From positions 124,001-188,000 of the forward strand of contig ML978203.1 in NCBI GenBank assembly GCA_010015745.1: a stretch of 64,000 nt of DNA, given 5' to 3'. Below the pieces are notes generated by a model that did not search any database, had not been told where the DNA came from, and was given only the letters and a program-made list of their open reading frames with translations. The first letter of the stretch is position 1; each line of letters opens with the position of its first letter. The position numbers were made by a program, and so were the translations under genes. The DNA comes from Setomelanomma holmii. Taxonomy: Eukaryota > Ascomycota > Dothideomycetes > Pleosporales > Phaeosphaeriaceae. This document shows positions 21,347 through 33,592 of this stretch, one piece after another.

Positions 21347-23044
21347 TTACATCATCCTCCCCATCGCGTGTGCAGCAAAGCCACCCATATCCACCGGCCC
21401 GAGTCCAAGATCCCGTCTCGAATTCGTCGTTTTATTCTGCAGATTCAAGCCGCCGATATCGCACCAATCCACACCATTCGTCGTAATAGGCTATTCACAA
21501 ACATTAGCAAATGTACTCCATACCATAAGATAGTTGGTGCTAGGGCAAATAGCAACTTACCAAGCACGACAAATGCCTACACCATGAACACGTGTTCCTC
21601 CACTCATAAAAATTCCTCAGCAACAGAATAAACCCTATAAACACAGCAACCAGCCCGCCCGCGCGAACAAGCCACCACGCCCACCAGAGCGGCTTGCGGC
21701 CCTTGAAAAAGCCAACGGGGGCTTTGGCAAATCTACTTAGTTGTGCTGGAATCGCCGCCGAGGGGCCAGACGTTTGTGGTTCTGACGGATTTTCGACGGT
21801 TGTGTATGGCGGCTCATCGTGTCCGATTCTCTGCCTGAGCGACTGCGGGCTGTGCAAGAGACATATGCCCAGCGCAATACCCATCAAGAAGCCGCCAATG
21901 TGCGAGAAATTGTCGAGACCGGGCAATAAGCCGAGCACGAAGGCGATTGCAATGTCGAGCAGGAGGAATAACAGGTCCTTGACAGGGGAGCGGCGCGTGC
22001 CCCAATTATAGCACAGGTCGAGCAGCGTGAGGGCCAGGATACCGAAGAGCGCACCAGACGCGCCGACAGAGGTTATTCCGTCTGCGGCGTAGTTGCCGCC
22101 GAGGACGAAGCCGAATATGCCCGCGCTGAAGTAGACGATGGTGAAGCGCAAGGGCCCGATTTCCTTCTCCATGTCGCGGCCTAGTGTTAGTTGGAGCAGC
22201 ATGTTGAACCCGATGTGTATGATTCCGGCGTGCAGGAAAATGGGCACAATGAAGCGCCACCATTGGTTGGGCTCGTGGCTGCGATCTTTGAAGTCAGTGA
22301 CGGTGGCTTGATCGGGGACGCCGCCCATGCCGCAGAGCTCGCTGAGACTGCAGGAGAGGAATTCGGTGGAGAGGGAGGTCGTATTGGGACATGGCCATTG
22401 GATTACGTCATTGGCGATGACTTCTTTGATGTTGTGCATGCAGGGCGTGAAGCGGGCGCCCATGTTGATCAGGACGTAGGGCGAGGGACCGATCATGATG
22501 TTGAAGTTTGGTTTGGTTTCAATGGGTGTGCCGGTGAGCATGCCTTGAACGATCTTGTCAGCACCGCCTTCTTCGAGCGTGAACAGGACGTACCGTTTTT
22601 TATCAGCTCGCCTAGGAACACGCCAATTTGCACTGTTGTGAGGATGTAGACGACCCATGTTATTCTCCCGCTGAACCATCCTGTCTTCTTTTTGCTCCTC
22701 GTCCGCGATGGCCGGGGAAACGCTTCGGGGTCCGCGTTATACCTTGTCGGGCTCCCATTGTCCTTGTGTGGTCCGTCCATTTTCGGCTGTGCGTGTAGCG
22801 GTATCGCGTTGTGGTCTGTGAAGGGGTCTTGCTGGTTGCTATACGATGTGTTCGACGGGTAGCCACCAAGGGCACCGGACGAATTTGGTGTGCTGTAGTA
22901 GTTGTGGTCGTCAAAAGGCGATACACCGTGTTGTGCTTGGTTGCTAGGTAATTCCGGTAGGGCGTCGTCTTTCCTGCCGTGTGTTGTGCCTGATTGCTGT
23001 CCTGCTCCTCCGTATGAGGTGTTGTAGTAGTCGTTCGCCGCCAT
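21347..23044 (-). CDS. Rhomboid-family intramembrane serine protease
   Basis: Three exons (23044-22594, 22543-21561, 21490-21347) give 525 aa; introns are 50 and 70 bp. A long polar cytosolic N terminus (residues 1-130) ends in the basic stretch RPSRTRSKKKTGWF before the first span (ITWVVYILTTVQIGVFLG). A lumenal loop with several cysteines follows, then the rhomboid core: HAGIIHIGFNMLLQ, the catalytic serine in SVGASGALFG and the catalytic histidine in FSHIGGFLMG. A last span (WWLVRAGGLVAVFIGFILLL) leads to a Cys-rich tail (CSWCRHLSCL). Ser and His are intact, so it should be an active membrane protease. The N-terminal extension and extra seventh span fit the large secretory-pathway rhomboids more than short Rbd2-type proteins. 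Confidence 0.9.
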
Positions 23045-24160
23045 GGCTGCGGCTAGAGCGTCGTTGCAAATGTGCTTCACAGTACGAGGTCGAAGCGCCG
23101 GGGTCGCGAAGCGGGTCGAGCTGTGGGCGACGGAGAATTTGTAGACAGGTGAGATGCGGAGGAGGGCTGAGGGCTGGAGTTGTACACCGGGGATGCTTCA
23201 GCGGTCGTTCGGCGTCGTAGCGAGCGTAGGGGCTGTTTCAGAATCTCAAACCGCGCAAGAAGAACAGAAGAACAGCAGAAAAGAGGATGCAAAGACCAGC
23301 TTTCCATATAAGATGCGCAGAGCAGGGCTGCGCAAGTCGTTCCACAATAATCGCAAGCTGAGGAGGAAGACGCCCGAAGTTCGACCTGGTCAGGCGAAGA
23401 ATAGGCAGGGCTCAGTCAATAGGACGCGTTTGTCCCCAGCGCATCTGCACAGCTGCGTCCGAACATCCCTGTCACCGAGCAGATCTGCGTTGCTATTCTT
23501 ATCCCAACGCCACAGTTGACGTAGTCACCACTCCACACAAGGGAAACATTGGGTTAGACATGTCTTCACAGCTGCGCCGCAATGCTCTACTCGCTCGATA
23601 GCCTGATGATTCTTTTCGCTGTCGGATGCGGGGCTGTGGTACGACAGCTGCGGCTAGAAGGCACTACCCGTGCGTCCCTGCACAAGTGCCTCAGCTGCGC
23701 CAAAGATCCACACATGTACGCAAACCTTGAACGTCACGCAAATGAGTAGCATGGATCAAGTCTGAACGTTTGTATCTGTTGTAGCATTCTTCAAGTCTGA
23801 CTAGCTGCTGTCGGCTTCGAAATCGCTGACCTCGCCAGTTGCTCACTTGACTTTTACTCACCAGGGCCGAAGTTGCCGGTCCCGTCGTTCGTAGTCTTCC
23901 AAGGAAAGGGAACCGTCGAGGGCCACGAAAGTATATTACGACTTGTTGTGTGCTCATGCCGTGTGCAGTGTCGGCCCTGAGACTTTGAGTACTTCGGAAT
24001 CCAAAAGAAACGGTTGACTTGGAAGACCAGAAATGCAAGCCAGAGACTTGTTGCTCAGAAGACCTGGAATAGTACCGCCACTCTGACAATTTGACCTTAA
24101 AAGGAAATCTCAGTGAGCCTAGATATTCTGACCTTTGAGGATGTAGCGTTGTTGGGCAGA
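23045..24160. other. Intergenic region
   Basis: About 1.1 kb: upstream of the rhomboid gene and downstream of the zinc-finger gene. A 158-codon open frame on the minus strand (23691-24167) has no recognisable domain and overlaps the zinc-finger gene end, so it was not called. Confidence 0.4.
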
Positions 24161-25763
24161 TTACCACAGGCCTCGCTGCATGTTAAGGAATCCACCCACG
24201 ACCTTGGTAGTAGTGACTGGCTCCTTCCAGTCCGGAGGCTTGGTGACCATGTACTGCAGGTAGCTCGCCTTGGGAGGCACGTAGCGCTCCATCCGACCTG
24301 TCTCCGTATTGTGCACAAGGGCGCTTGGGTTGTTCAAATGATCAGGACGAACTTTCTCCTCAACACCGAGGAACCCACCGGACAAGCGATCGAGGAAGAC
24401 ACCGAAGTCATCGGTCTTGTTGATCTCGCATCGAGCGCCGCGTGACTCGCAGTGCGCCATGAGCGCTGTGGCCGACTTGAAGTACTTGAGGCACATAGGA
24501 CACTTCATGCGTGCGATACGGTGATCATGGTTGATGTGGTTGCTTAGGTCGGCAGGAGTGTCCCGCGCTTGTCTGCAGCAATGTTAGTACAACCGAGTGT
24601 TGTCTGTGGAACAGGTGACTTACTCGCAGACGAACGGACAGTAGTACTTGCAGCTGATGGAGTCGTAGAATCGCTCTGGGTTGAAGTCGGTGCTATGCGG
24701 GTCCCAAAACCGGGTGTTCATGATGTTGAGACCATGCTGCTCTTCCATCTTGTGGTCGTAGGCTGCAATGGAGAACTCACTCGGAGCGGGAGTGGACTTA
24801 GCATTTGGGAAGAGGACGCTGCTGGCAGACTTGCCGTCCCGGCTGCCCCATGGCTTAAGCTGACGGGTGGACGATGTGGTCATTGAGCCATGTATAGAGA
24901 CTTGATGGTTCGAGGTGTCGCGAGATCCTGGCGAAGCCGGGATGTCGATGAGCGGCGAAACGATTGGCGAGTTGACGACAGCGGACGCCTCTGATTCCTC
25001 GCCATTGATAGACATATGGCTAAGGGTCGAGGCGAGATTGGACTTGGTAACACTAGCACTCCGCATCTGGGAGGGCAAAGGTGGAAATGGAACGCCTGCA
25101 GCTGCGGGTGGAAGCAGCATGTCCGGTTGGACTTCCGGCTTGATGGCTTCGTACTTCACTTCCTCGATTTCCTCATCGTCCTCTAAAGCGTCACCATCAA
25201 GTTCGATTCCACCCTCTTCCTCGGGATCCAGGGCTGCCTCGAACTTGGCTTGTTTCTGCTGAAATCGTTGATATTTCTCGTCGCCTTTAAGGTACTCGTT
25301 GATGAGATGCTTGTGAACGATGTGGCCCTGGAACTGGGAGGCGGAGATGACGGAACAGTGGCCGAATTCGAGATGCTCAATGAAGAGGCATGCGCGATAG
25401 AACGACTGTCGGCACCCGATGCAGGTGAGTCGCTGGTCGATCTTGTGGTTCTGTTATGTGTGTTAGTGATGTCACACGTGATTAGCCCAGCGTACATACC
25501 AGCTCAATGTGCCGCTTCAGGCCTGACTCGGACTTGAACTCTTCGCCGCAGACACGACAAGCCTTGCCATGGATCTCGGGCTTGGTGATCTTGTGGAAGG
25601 CGTAGGAGTCGTGGTCTTCGTAGTCCTCATCGCACCTGTGGCAATAGTCGTGCTCATCAGAATACTTTTTGTGGCTCTTCATAGCCTTTTCCGTATCGAA
25701 GGACTCGAAGCAATCTTTGTAGGTGCACTTGATGCGCCGAAGCTGCTCGAGTGTCGCGGGCAT
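24161..25763 (-). CDS. C2H2 zinc-finger protein
   Basis: Three exons (25763-25500, 25450-24624, 24572-24161) with 49- and 51-bp introns give exactly 500 aa. N-terminal fingers include CTYKDCFESFDTEKAMKSH, CHRCDEDYEDHDSYAFH, CRVCGEEFKSESGLKRHIE and CIGCRQSFYRACLFIEH. The middle is acidic then Ser/Pro-rich and probably disordered. Two more finger-like units (KYYCPFVCEQARDTPADLSNH, CPMCLKYFKSATALMAHCE) precede a conserved C terminus with Pro-Pro-Asp-Trp. This many-fingered layout is common in filamentous fungi; it probably binds nucleic acid in the nucleus, but no specific orthologue is recognised. Start chosen at the ATG just before the first finger. Confidence 0.8.
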
Positions 25764-26828
25764 CCTGGTCTGGGTTGCTCGTACGCAAGAAGTGCTCGAA
25801 GTTGAGAGTACTATAAGTAGTTGAGGGTCGATTGCGCAGGTCGCGGTGTTATGGCAGTCGTTGGCAAAGTCGGTATTTATGCGGCAGGCTCCAGCTCCAC
25901 AATGGCTACTGGGGCAACCAATTCTGTTGCCTGATGGAAATGAGAGCGATGTGAGCTTGTCAGAGCGCGAATGGGTAGTGAGAGCGAGATTACGCAATTG
26001 GAGTGGTTGACTTTGCTACTGTGCGGTCACAACTGTGCGTACACTGGGAGAAGTATTGTGGAACAGACAAGAAGGGATTTGTCGAGTATACCTGAGGTAT
26101 AGAGCTGGTTGGCAAGAAAGCCGCAAGCGGTGTGCTGCCGAAGTAAGTGGGTTGTGCCTACAGAAGTATAACGCGTTACTAGTAAGGTGAAGGCAAAAGC
26201 TTACCAACAAGCAAGAGCGGTCTGGCAGCGCTCTGAGCGAGGAAGGCGCGGCCCTCGAAGCCAACAGCAACCACTTTCATAAACATGATCTTGAAAGACC
26301 GAGAAAATTGACACATACCTCTTGCACTTCAGAATCTGCTCTATACGGCACCAGGCCTTGTAATACTTCGTGCCCAATCAAGTCAAGGCTCTCTTCAAAT
26401 TATTCACTCGCAGCACCATGTATGACCTCAGAGAATTTTGTATGTAGCAACTGGGATAGGCAAAATCCTCTGACTATATCTAGGGTTCTGTAAGATGGCG
26501 CAATCGTGGCTGATTGAAGTTCGAGATGAAGGATCGAAGCGGGCACGAAATGCTGCAACCCCTGGTAACGGTATCGGAAGAAAAGCCAATATCTGAACTT
26601 CGGAACCAGAGATAGTACCTATTGGAGAAAGTCGTGCTTCCAGATACTCGCAGACTACCACAAGTGCGAACGAGTAACAACAAAGCAAGTGATCAATCAA
26701 GATTGCGACAGTCTACCATTGGATGAAATTTGACCGTCCGGCCGCTACATGAAAGACGACAAAACACCTGGTGAATAGAGGGTCAACACACCGTGTAAGC
26801 TGGTATGTATTTGCTATCTGGAAAACAT
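25764..26828. other. Intergenic region
   Basis: About 1.1 kb between the zinc-finger gene start and the cyanase stop, both on the minus strand. It holds the zinc-finger gene promoter. Short frames here lack any recognisable domain. Confidence 0.4.
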
Positions 26829-27529
26829 CTAGAATCGCGAGTAAGGCAACCTGTGTAGAGTCAGTATTGATCAAATCCCGTGCTCGAATTACATACCACT
26901 TTCCCCTCCAGGTAACGACCGCCCAGTCACCCTTTTCGTCAGTCTCCTTCTCAACCTTTGTGCTAAAGCTGATTGCGGACATGATGCCGTCTCCGAACTT
27001 CTCATGCATGACAGCCTTGTACGCATGTCCATAGTTCTGCACAATCTCGTATAGACGGTAGATGGTCGGGTCCTTGGGTGGCATATCAAGGGACCGCCCT
27101 CGATCAGGGAAGCCTGATAATTGGGACTCGAGAGTCTCATGTGGGATGCCTAACAGCTCCGACAATTTCTTGATATCTTCTGACGATGCCATCAATTGGC
27201 CGTAGAAGATGGCGGCAATGGCTACCTCATCGCGACCCACTTCCTTCGCGATAGCTTCGAAGCTCAGACCCTTCTTTTTCTTTGCGTCGAAGAGTGTGGA
27301 CGAGGATTGAGGCAGACGGGGCTTGAGCTCTTCCTGGTACAACATTAGCACAAATACGAATTTCTGGAGTATTTCGTACCGATAGAGTAGCAATGGGATG
27401 TTGTGACATCTTGAACGGCGTCGAATGGAAGCTACGAGCTAGAGCGGGTTGTGTAAGACGAGCTGTGACAGGAACAATTGCACGAGAAGCAAGGCGGGTT
27501 GAGAGCGCGACACGAGAGATATAAGCCAT
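26829..27529 (-). CDS. CYN1: Cyanate hydratase (cyanase) with mitochondrial-type leader
   Basis: Three exons (27529-27380, 27333-26897, 26850-26829) with two 46-bp introns give 202 aa. Cyanase converts cyanate and bicarbonate to ammonia and CO2. The N-terminal helical domain (KGLSFEAIAKEVGRDEVAIA) and catalytic domain are complete: Arg and Glu in IYRLYEIVQNYG and Ser in FGDGIMSAISF, the classic catalytic triad. The short last exon adds the fungal C terminus WLPYSRF. Fungal cyanases are about 160 aa and would begin at Met41 (MSQHPIATLS). Here an upstream ATG adds 40 residues, rich in Arg/Ser/Ala with no acidic residue and ending ARSFHSTPFK, as in fungal mitochondrial presequences. Both ATGs have A at -3. 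Confidence 0.92.
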
Positions 27530-28120
27530 TTTGATGAGAAATATACAGATGACTACATAGATGTAGCAATTGCGTATGTACTGTCGAGATAAGGTGAGGA
27601 GTTCTATACTGCCGATGGTATGCCGATACAGCTTGAGCGAATCATACGTCATCGTGCTCCGCACCTTCCCCAGATGATCCTTCAGTCCGTCGCTAGAGGG
27701 CCCAATGGGAGTCGTTCTGAACGCGTCAATCACTGCGAACATCTCCGCGGCAGGTCCCAGAATGCCGATGCGGCATCGGGTCGAGCTTGGAATTGGGGTG
27801 GACGAACGACGCCAGCGGTCTTGCACAGTAGAGGGGCAATGAGGGGCATTTGCAATGCGGTACACATGATGACAGTTCCAACACGGCACGATCCAGGAGG
27901 ATGAACGCGCTCGCTTCACTGCAGCTCGTTCATTCGCTCGTTTGATAACCTGAATCATCCAATGCAACAGCCCCAGCATACCCTGTTGGTGGCAGCGCCT
28001 GTCGCGAGCTGAGGCGATCGCGGGGTTGTTCTCCACCAAAGCTCAGCTCTAGAACGAAGCTCCCATACAACAACACCTCTTCAACGCTCAATATATGCGA
28101 GGCACTGTGCCCCTATCGCT
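27530..28120. promoter_or_regulatory. Divergent promoter region cyanase/phospholipase D
   Basis: 591 bp between divergent starts. Both promoters must be here; no individual factor site can be supported. No extra gene was recognised. Confidence 0.4.
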
Positions 28121-31100
28121 ATGGCGTATAATCGTCGCGACGATGATCTCGCGTACGGCGAGTACAACGAACAGCAGGGTGGGGAAGGAGATCGCGGTTT
28201 CGTAGGCGACATGGGGCGTCGCTTGTTTGGGGGCAGAAAAGAGGTTCGTACATTTCACAAGACGCCATGCGGTCATTGTAACCCCTGCACGTATTGCATG
28301 AATTCTAGCAGGCAGGACCGATTTCAAGCTCTCCTAGCGCTGCCTCGTCTTCTTGTTTTGGGAGATCTTCGTTCCTCATTCACCTTGCTCACTCAAGCAC
28401 TTTACACCTGTGATTTATTAGATTGCACTTTACATACTCCGACATCGTCTGATTAGTGGAACTTGCAGAACTCACAGCAGCAAGGCTCCTCCGGCGGCAT
28501 GTCCTTCCTGAACAAGCTCCACGAGCCCTTCCACGGCTTCGTCTCCGACCTGAAGGATTCACTGAGCGGCAAGGATAAGCCTCCCCAGGGCGAAGCGTCA
28601 CAACAAGGCGGGCAGACACAACCTCAGCCAGGGCAAGAGTACCATAGCCAGCACAGGTTCTCGAGTTTCGCACCCGAACGACATGGCAACAACACCAAGT
28701 GGTACGTGGACGGTTGTAGCTACATGTACGCAGTCAGTATCGCATTGGAGCGTGCGAAGGAATCTGTATGGATTCTCGACTGGTGGCTATCGCCAGAGCT
28801 GTACCTCCGCCGCCCACCAGCCAAGAACCAGCAATACCGCCTGGATCGCATGCTCGTCGCTGCCGCGCAGCGGGGTGTCAAGGTCAACATCATAGTGTAC
28901 AAGGAGGTGACGCAAGCTCTGACTCGTAAGTTGCTGAATCCAACGTTGCCCGACTATCTTCATTCACTTCTACCACACACAACGGATAATGTCACGAAAG
29001 CACTCACTCGAGTGGGATTGGACGTTATCTTCAAGTCTCTCGAGGAATGGGAAAAGACAGATCCGCTAATTCCGCCGCCAATATCAGTCTCTTCAGCACA
29101 TACAAAGCATGCCCTGGAGGCGCTCCATCCCAACATTGGTGTGTTTCGACATCCCGATCATTTGCCAGATGCGGCGGTACTGCAATCGTCCTTCTTTGCC
29201 GCTATTAAGGATATGTCCTTCAGCCCCGCAAAGCTAGCACAGATGCCGGGCGACGGCCTCAAGGCGATATATGGCGCACACGACGGCACCGTCCTATACT
29301 GGGCGCATCACGAGAAGCTCTGTCTCATCGATGGGCAGATCGCCTTCATGGGTGGTCTGGACCTTTGCTATGGCCGTTGGGATACGAACCAGCATTCGAT
29401 AGCGGACGCCCATCCCGGCGACATGGACCGCATCATTTTCCCAGGTCAAGACTTCAACAATGCTCGAATGCTAGGTATGACATTTCTCTCTACTCTCTTA
29501 CTTCAGAAAGTGTTCTTCGGGTGGTTTCCAACACACCAGGTCGTGTAATAATTTGGGCGCGGCGTCTGCCGCCCCATCGCGAAATCATGCCTTGCAGACC
29601 CCTTATAACCTCAGATGCTTTTGTTTCTGAGTTTCGTCTCTTTCATAATACTCTGAAGGCAGACAGGACTCTTCATGAGTAGAGCATTACTTCTGATACT
29701 TTGGAGACATTGTAGCTGAGAGCGCACAAATTATTGTACCACCTGGTGGCCACCAGATCTGTAGTTTGCTAATTTGCCGACAGATTTCCAGCATGTTGAT
29801 AAATGGGACGAGAACAAGCTAGATCGAACGCAAAGCTCGCGTATGGGCTGGTCAGATGTTGCTCTTTCTCTCGCCGGTCCCGTCGTACAGGATTTGCGGA
29901 CCCACTTCACTCAGCGATGGAACTTCATCTACGACGAGAAGTACGGCAAGAAGGCCACTCGATACGCGAGGCTGCCCGATACTACTAGTGGTGCTCAATA
30001 TAACCCACAGCAGCGAGACCCCGAGGGCGATAACGAAGCCCAACGCGGTTTTGGCGGCGATGATGAGGAGGGAGAGCGAGGCTTCCCTGGCCACGGAGGT
30101 GGTTTGCGCCAGAAGTTGCGCAGCCGCATCAGTCAAGAGTACCACGAGCACCAGTTTGGGCATGACCAAGGTGGCGGTCAACAATCGCATGCTGAACATG
30201 CCTCACAGAGAGGTGGTGCAGACTGTCAGATCACTCGCAGCTCGGCGAAGTGGAGTCACAACATCAGCACTGAGGTACGTGGTCCTGGATATCTTCGAAA
30301 TGTCAACAGCATAATTAGACTAACGGTTGCAGCACTCGATCCAAAACGCATATTGCGAGATCATAAAAAACAGCCAGCACTTTATTTACATCGAAAACCA
30401 GTTTTTCATCACTGCAACTGGAGATCAACAGAGGCCAATCAAGAATCAGATTGGTGCAGCCATGGTCGAGCGCATCATTCGTGCTGCGCGAAATGGCGAG
30501 AAGTACAAGATGATCATCATGATTCCTTCGGTTCCCGCCTTTGCCGGCGACCTTAAAGCAGATGATGCCTTGGGTACGCGAGCTATCATGGAGTTCCAGT
30601 ATGACTCCATCAACCGTGGAGGCCACTCTATCTACGAGGAGATCGCCAGAGCTGGCTTTAACCCCATGGACTACATTCGATTTTATAACCTACGGAGTTA
30701 CGATCGTATCAACACTAGCAACGTCATGCGCCAAGCGGAGCAGGCCAGTGGTGTATCTTACAACAAGGCAAGCGAAGGGTATGACGCCGCGCACGAAGGC
30801 TCTCGAGACTACCAAGCGTATCGCCCACCTCCGACCGCAGAATACGGCGTGTACGAGATGGATGGCTCGAGTCGACCACCACAAAATCAGCCATTTGGAT
30901 CGGAGCCTGGGTATGGACAACCCCAAAACCAGGGCAGACCAGATGACTATCAACGCTATCAGGAACAAGCTGCCAAGATTGGCGGCCGTCAGGGTCTAGG
31001 TGACGGTCGCTGGGACTCTGTCGCCCAATGCTACATGCTTGGAGGAGAAGATATCCGCAACGTACCATGGGAGGGTGGGAATGTGAGCGAGCTGGATGCT

Positions 31101-31936
31101 GTAAGTGTCAACGTACGCAGTTCATGCGAGATATACACTAACTTTGTACCTCCTCTCGTAGTTTGTCTCGGAAGAGCTGTACATTCACAGTAAATTGTTG
31201 ATTGCAGACGACCAGATTGTTATCTGCGGCTCTGCTAATCTCAACGATCGGTCTCAGCTCGGAGATCACGACTCAGAAATTGCCATCATCATCCAGGATC
31301 CAGATTCTATCGACTCATATATGGACGGACGACCATGGCGCGCCTCTAGATTCGCCGCGTCTCTGCGCAGGGAGATCTTCCGCAAGCACCTTGGTCTGGT
31401 AGGACCCCAGGATCCGGAGCGGCCCAACCAGAACTACGAACCTGTTGGCGTTCCCAACGTGTATGACTGGGGTTCAAACGAGGACATGCAAGTAGCAGAC
31501 CCATTGTCAGATGACTTCCAGAATCTATGGAACTGGCGCGCGAGGACAAACACCGAGGCGTTCGCAAAGATCTTCCACCCGGTTCCAGACGACAAGGTCA
31601 AGAACTGGAAGGAGTATGATGACTACTACTCACGCTTCTTTGGCCAAGATGCGAAGGACAAGAACAACGTAAAGCCGAGCTTGTACAAGTGGGGCCACGT
31701 CGTTGCAGAGAACTTCAGCCAGGGCGAGCAAGGTGTTCGTGAGGTCAAGGAGGTCTTGAGCACCATCAAGGGCACGCTTGTCGAGATGCCACTGCTTTTC
31801 TTGAAGGAGGAGGACATCGCAAAGGAGGGCGTCGGGCTTAACGCTATGACTGAAGTACGTTTACCCATGCACCAAGTGAATGTGGGATATATACTGACTT
31901 CGCGCCTTCTCACCTTTGCAGGAGCTATACACATGA
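28121..31936 (+). CDS. Phospholipase D (two HKD motifs)
   Basis: Seven exons (28121-28243, 28457-28925, 29088-29474, 29784-30274, 30333-31100, 31162-31854, 31922-31936) sum to 981 aa in one frame. HKD motif 1 lies near residue 270 (HHEKLCLIDGQIAFMGG) and motif 2 near 755 (IHSKLLIADDQIVICGSANLNDR); both have His, Lys and Asp. It hydrolyses phosphatidylcholine to phosphatidic acid and choline at membranes. PX and PH domains are not visible; a basic N terminus and a Gln/Pro/Tyr-rich insert before HKD2 replace them, so it is the shorter fungal PLD class. The first three introns are long (about 213, 162 and 309 bp) and the rest about 60 bp. The first acceptor could also be 28468. The last exon codes only ELYT. 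Confidence 0.92.
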
Positions 31937-32406
31937 GCTGCACACGTAGGGACGGCATCTGGAACTTCTGGGTGATAAATTATGAGTACATGACGGTTGG
32001 TGTGGATATGCGACAGTGCGACACAATGTCAAGCAAGCATAAGAAGAGGGAAATTTTAGTGCAACTTACCCTTATGAAGCTGTCTACGTGCTCTCTTCCC
32101 TGCTGAGACTTGTCTCACCAACGACAGAGACAAAGCAAAGATGTGAGATGAAGCAATAAGTTTTTCGGAACACTACTCTCGCCTTTCCTCAAGTTTTGCT
32201 GTGCAGACTTTGATTGAGAGCTGATCAAATTGAGACAAGGTCTGGGAAGAGGTTCGTCACAGCGCCGGCTAGGGTTCGCTACCAAGGGGGAGCAAGTTAG
32301 CGCAACCCAGCTATGGATTCGCGCCACGGGTGCTCGAGTTCCGCAGGTCGTTGTCGCACATAACTTATTGCGCAAACCTGCGAGGTTCTGCAGTGCGCGT
32401 GAGACC
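31937..32406. other. Intergenic region
   Basis: About 470 bp between two genes on the same strand. The frame upstream of 32407 is open but the Met at 32407 directly precedes a membrane anchor, so this part is treated as leader and promoter. Confidence 0.4.
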
Positions 32407-33592
32407 ATGCCTCGATTCACAGCACGCAATGTTGTCATCGCAGTGAATATTCTATTGCTCACTGCGCTCTTCCTGCATCTCAAGCACCACTTATGGGATG
32501 AGCCGGCCGCCCCTGCATCGCAGCTCGGCCTATCGCGCTTTCCAGGTGAACTCGTCGACTCTGACTCGGGCCCCACACCTACACCGTCGCGCAACAAAGA
32601 CGACAAGCACCTCCAAGTGAACGCGGGATCCAAGAAGCGGCGAACGGCGGTGGTGGTCGCGAGCCAGGCCTCGGAGAACGCGACATGGCTCACCGAGTAC
32701 TTCCCCCAGTTCGAGAAGAATATATATCGAGTTGACGACCATGATGCGCCACTCACGGTGCCCATGAACAAGGGCAGAGAGAGCATGGTCTATCTCACGT
32801 ACGTGTCTGCGTGTCTCTAGAGCATATACATCTTAACACTCGCCTTCCAGCTACATCATCGACCATTACGACAACCTCCCGGACAACGTCCTCTTTATCC
32901 ACCCGAATCGATACCAATGGCATAACGACGACCCCGATTATGACGGCCTATCTATGCTGCGCCACTTCCAGCTACCATACCTCGAGAATGAAGGATACGT
33001 GAATATACGCTGCGCATGGTCGCTTGGGTGTCCGAACGAGATCAAGCCGCTCGCAGAGGAGGGCGAGCACAGGGAAGCTGTACATGCGGGTGGCGACTAC
33101 AAACAAGCATTTCAGCATCTCTTTCCTGGCGAGGAAGTCCCGAGCGCGGTGGGCGTGAGCTGCTGCGCGCAGTTTGCTGCTACCAAAGAGAAGATACGGG
33201 AAAGGAAAAAGAGCGAGTATCAACGCTATAGGGGGTGGATCATGGACACCAATTTGAGCGACAGCATCAGTGGGCGCGTTCTAGAGTACTCGTGGCACAG
33301 TAAGTCCGATCTAAACTCTCAATTCAGTTTTTGTTGCCCTTCAATGCGGCTCTGCTGCATCCTACGAGCACTCCGCTAACCCGCACCAGTGATCTTCGGC
33401 AAACCTCCTGTCCATTGCCCTTCCGCGAAAGTATGTTACTGCAAGGTCTTCGGACTCTGCAACCTCACCTGCGAAGACAAAGGAAGCTGCGAGGGGAGAT
33501 ATGCGCTACCGCCCTTTTCGAGTCTACCTTCGAAATGGCCCTACGTCGGCTGGCAGGGCGAGAAAAGAGAGCGTGCTGGTCCAGAGGAGTGA
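32407..33592 (+). CDS. DUF3431 membrane-anchored protein
   Basis: Three exons (32407-32798, 32851-33299, 33390-33592) give 347 aa. A type II anchor near the N terminus (ARNVVIAVNILLLTALFLHL) is followed by a Ser/Pro linker and then the DUF3431 domain: VVVASQASENATWLTEYFP, YIIDHYDNLPDNVLFIHPNR, CCAQFAATKEKI, and a Cys-rich end (CYCKVFGLCNLTC). The topology and glycosyltransferase-like DNLPDNVLFIH block suggest a secretory-pathway lumenal enzyme, but the family function is not established. Both introns are typical GT-AG, phase chosen to keep the domain in frame. Confidence 0.85.

Noticed and set aside
23691..24167. 158-codon minus-strand frame
   Set aside because: No domain, unusual composition, overlaps the end of the zinc-finger gene; likely its 3' untranslated region.
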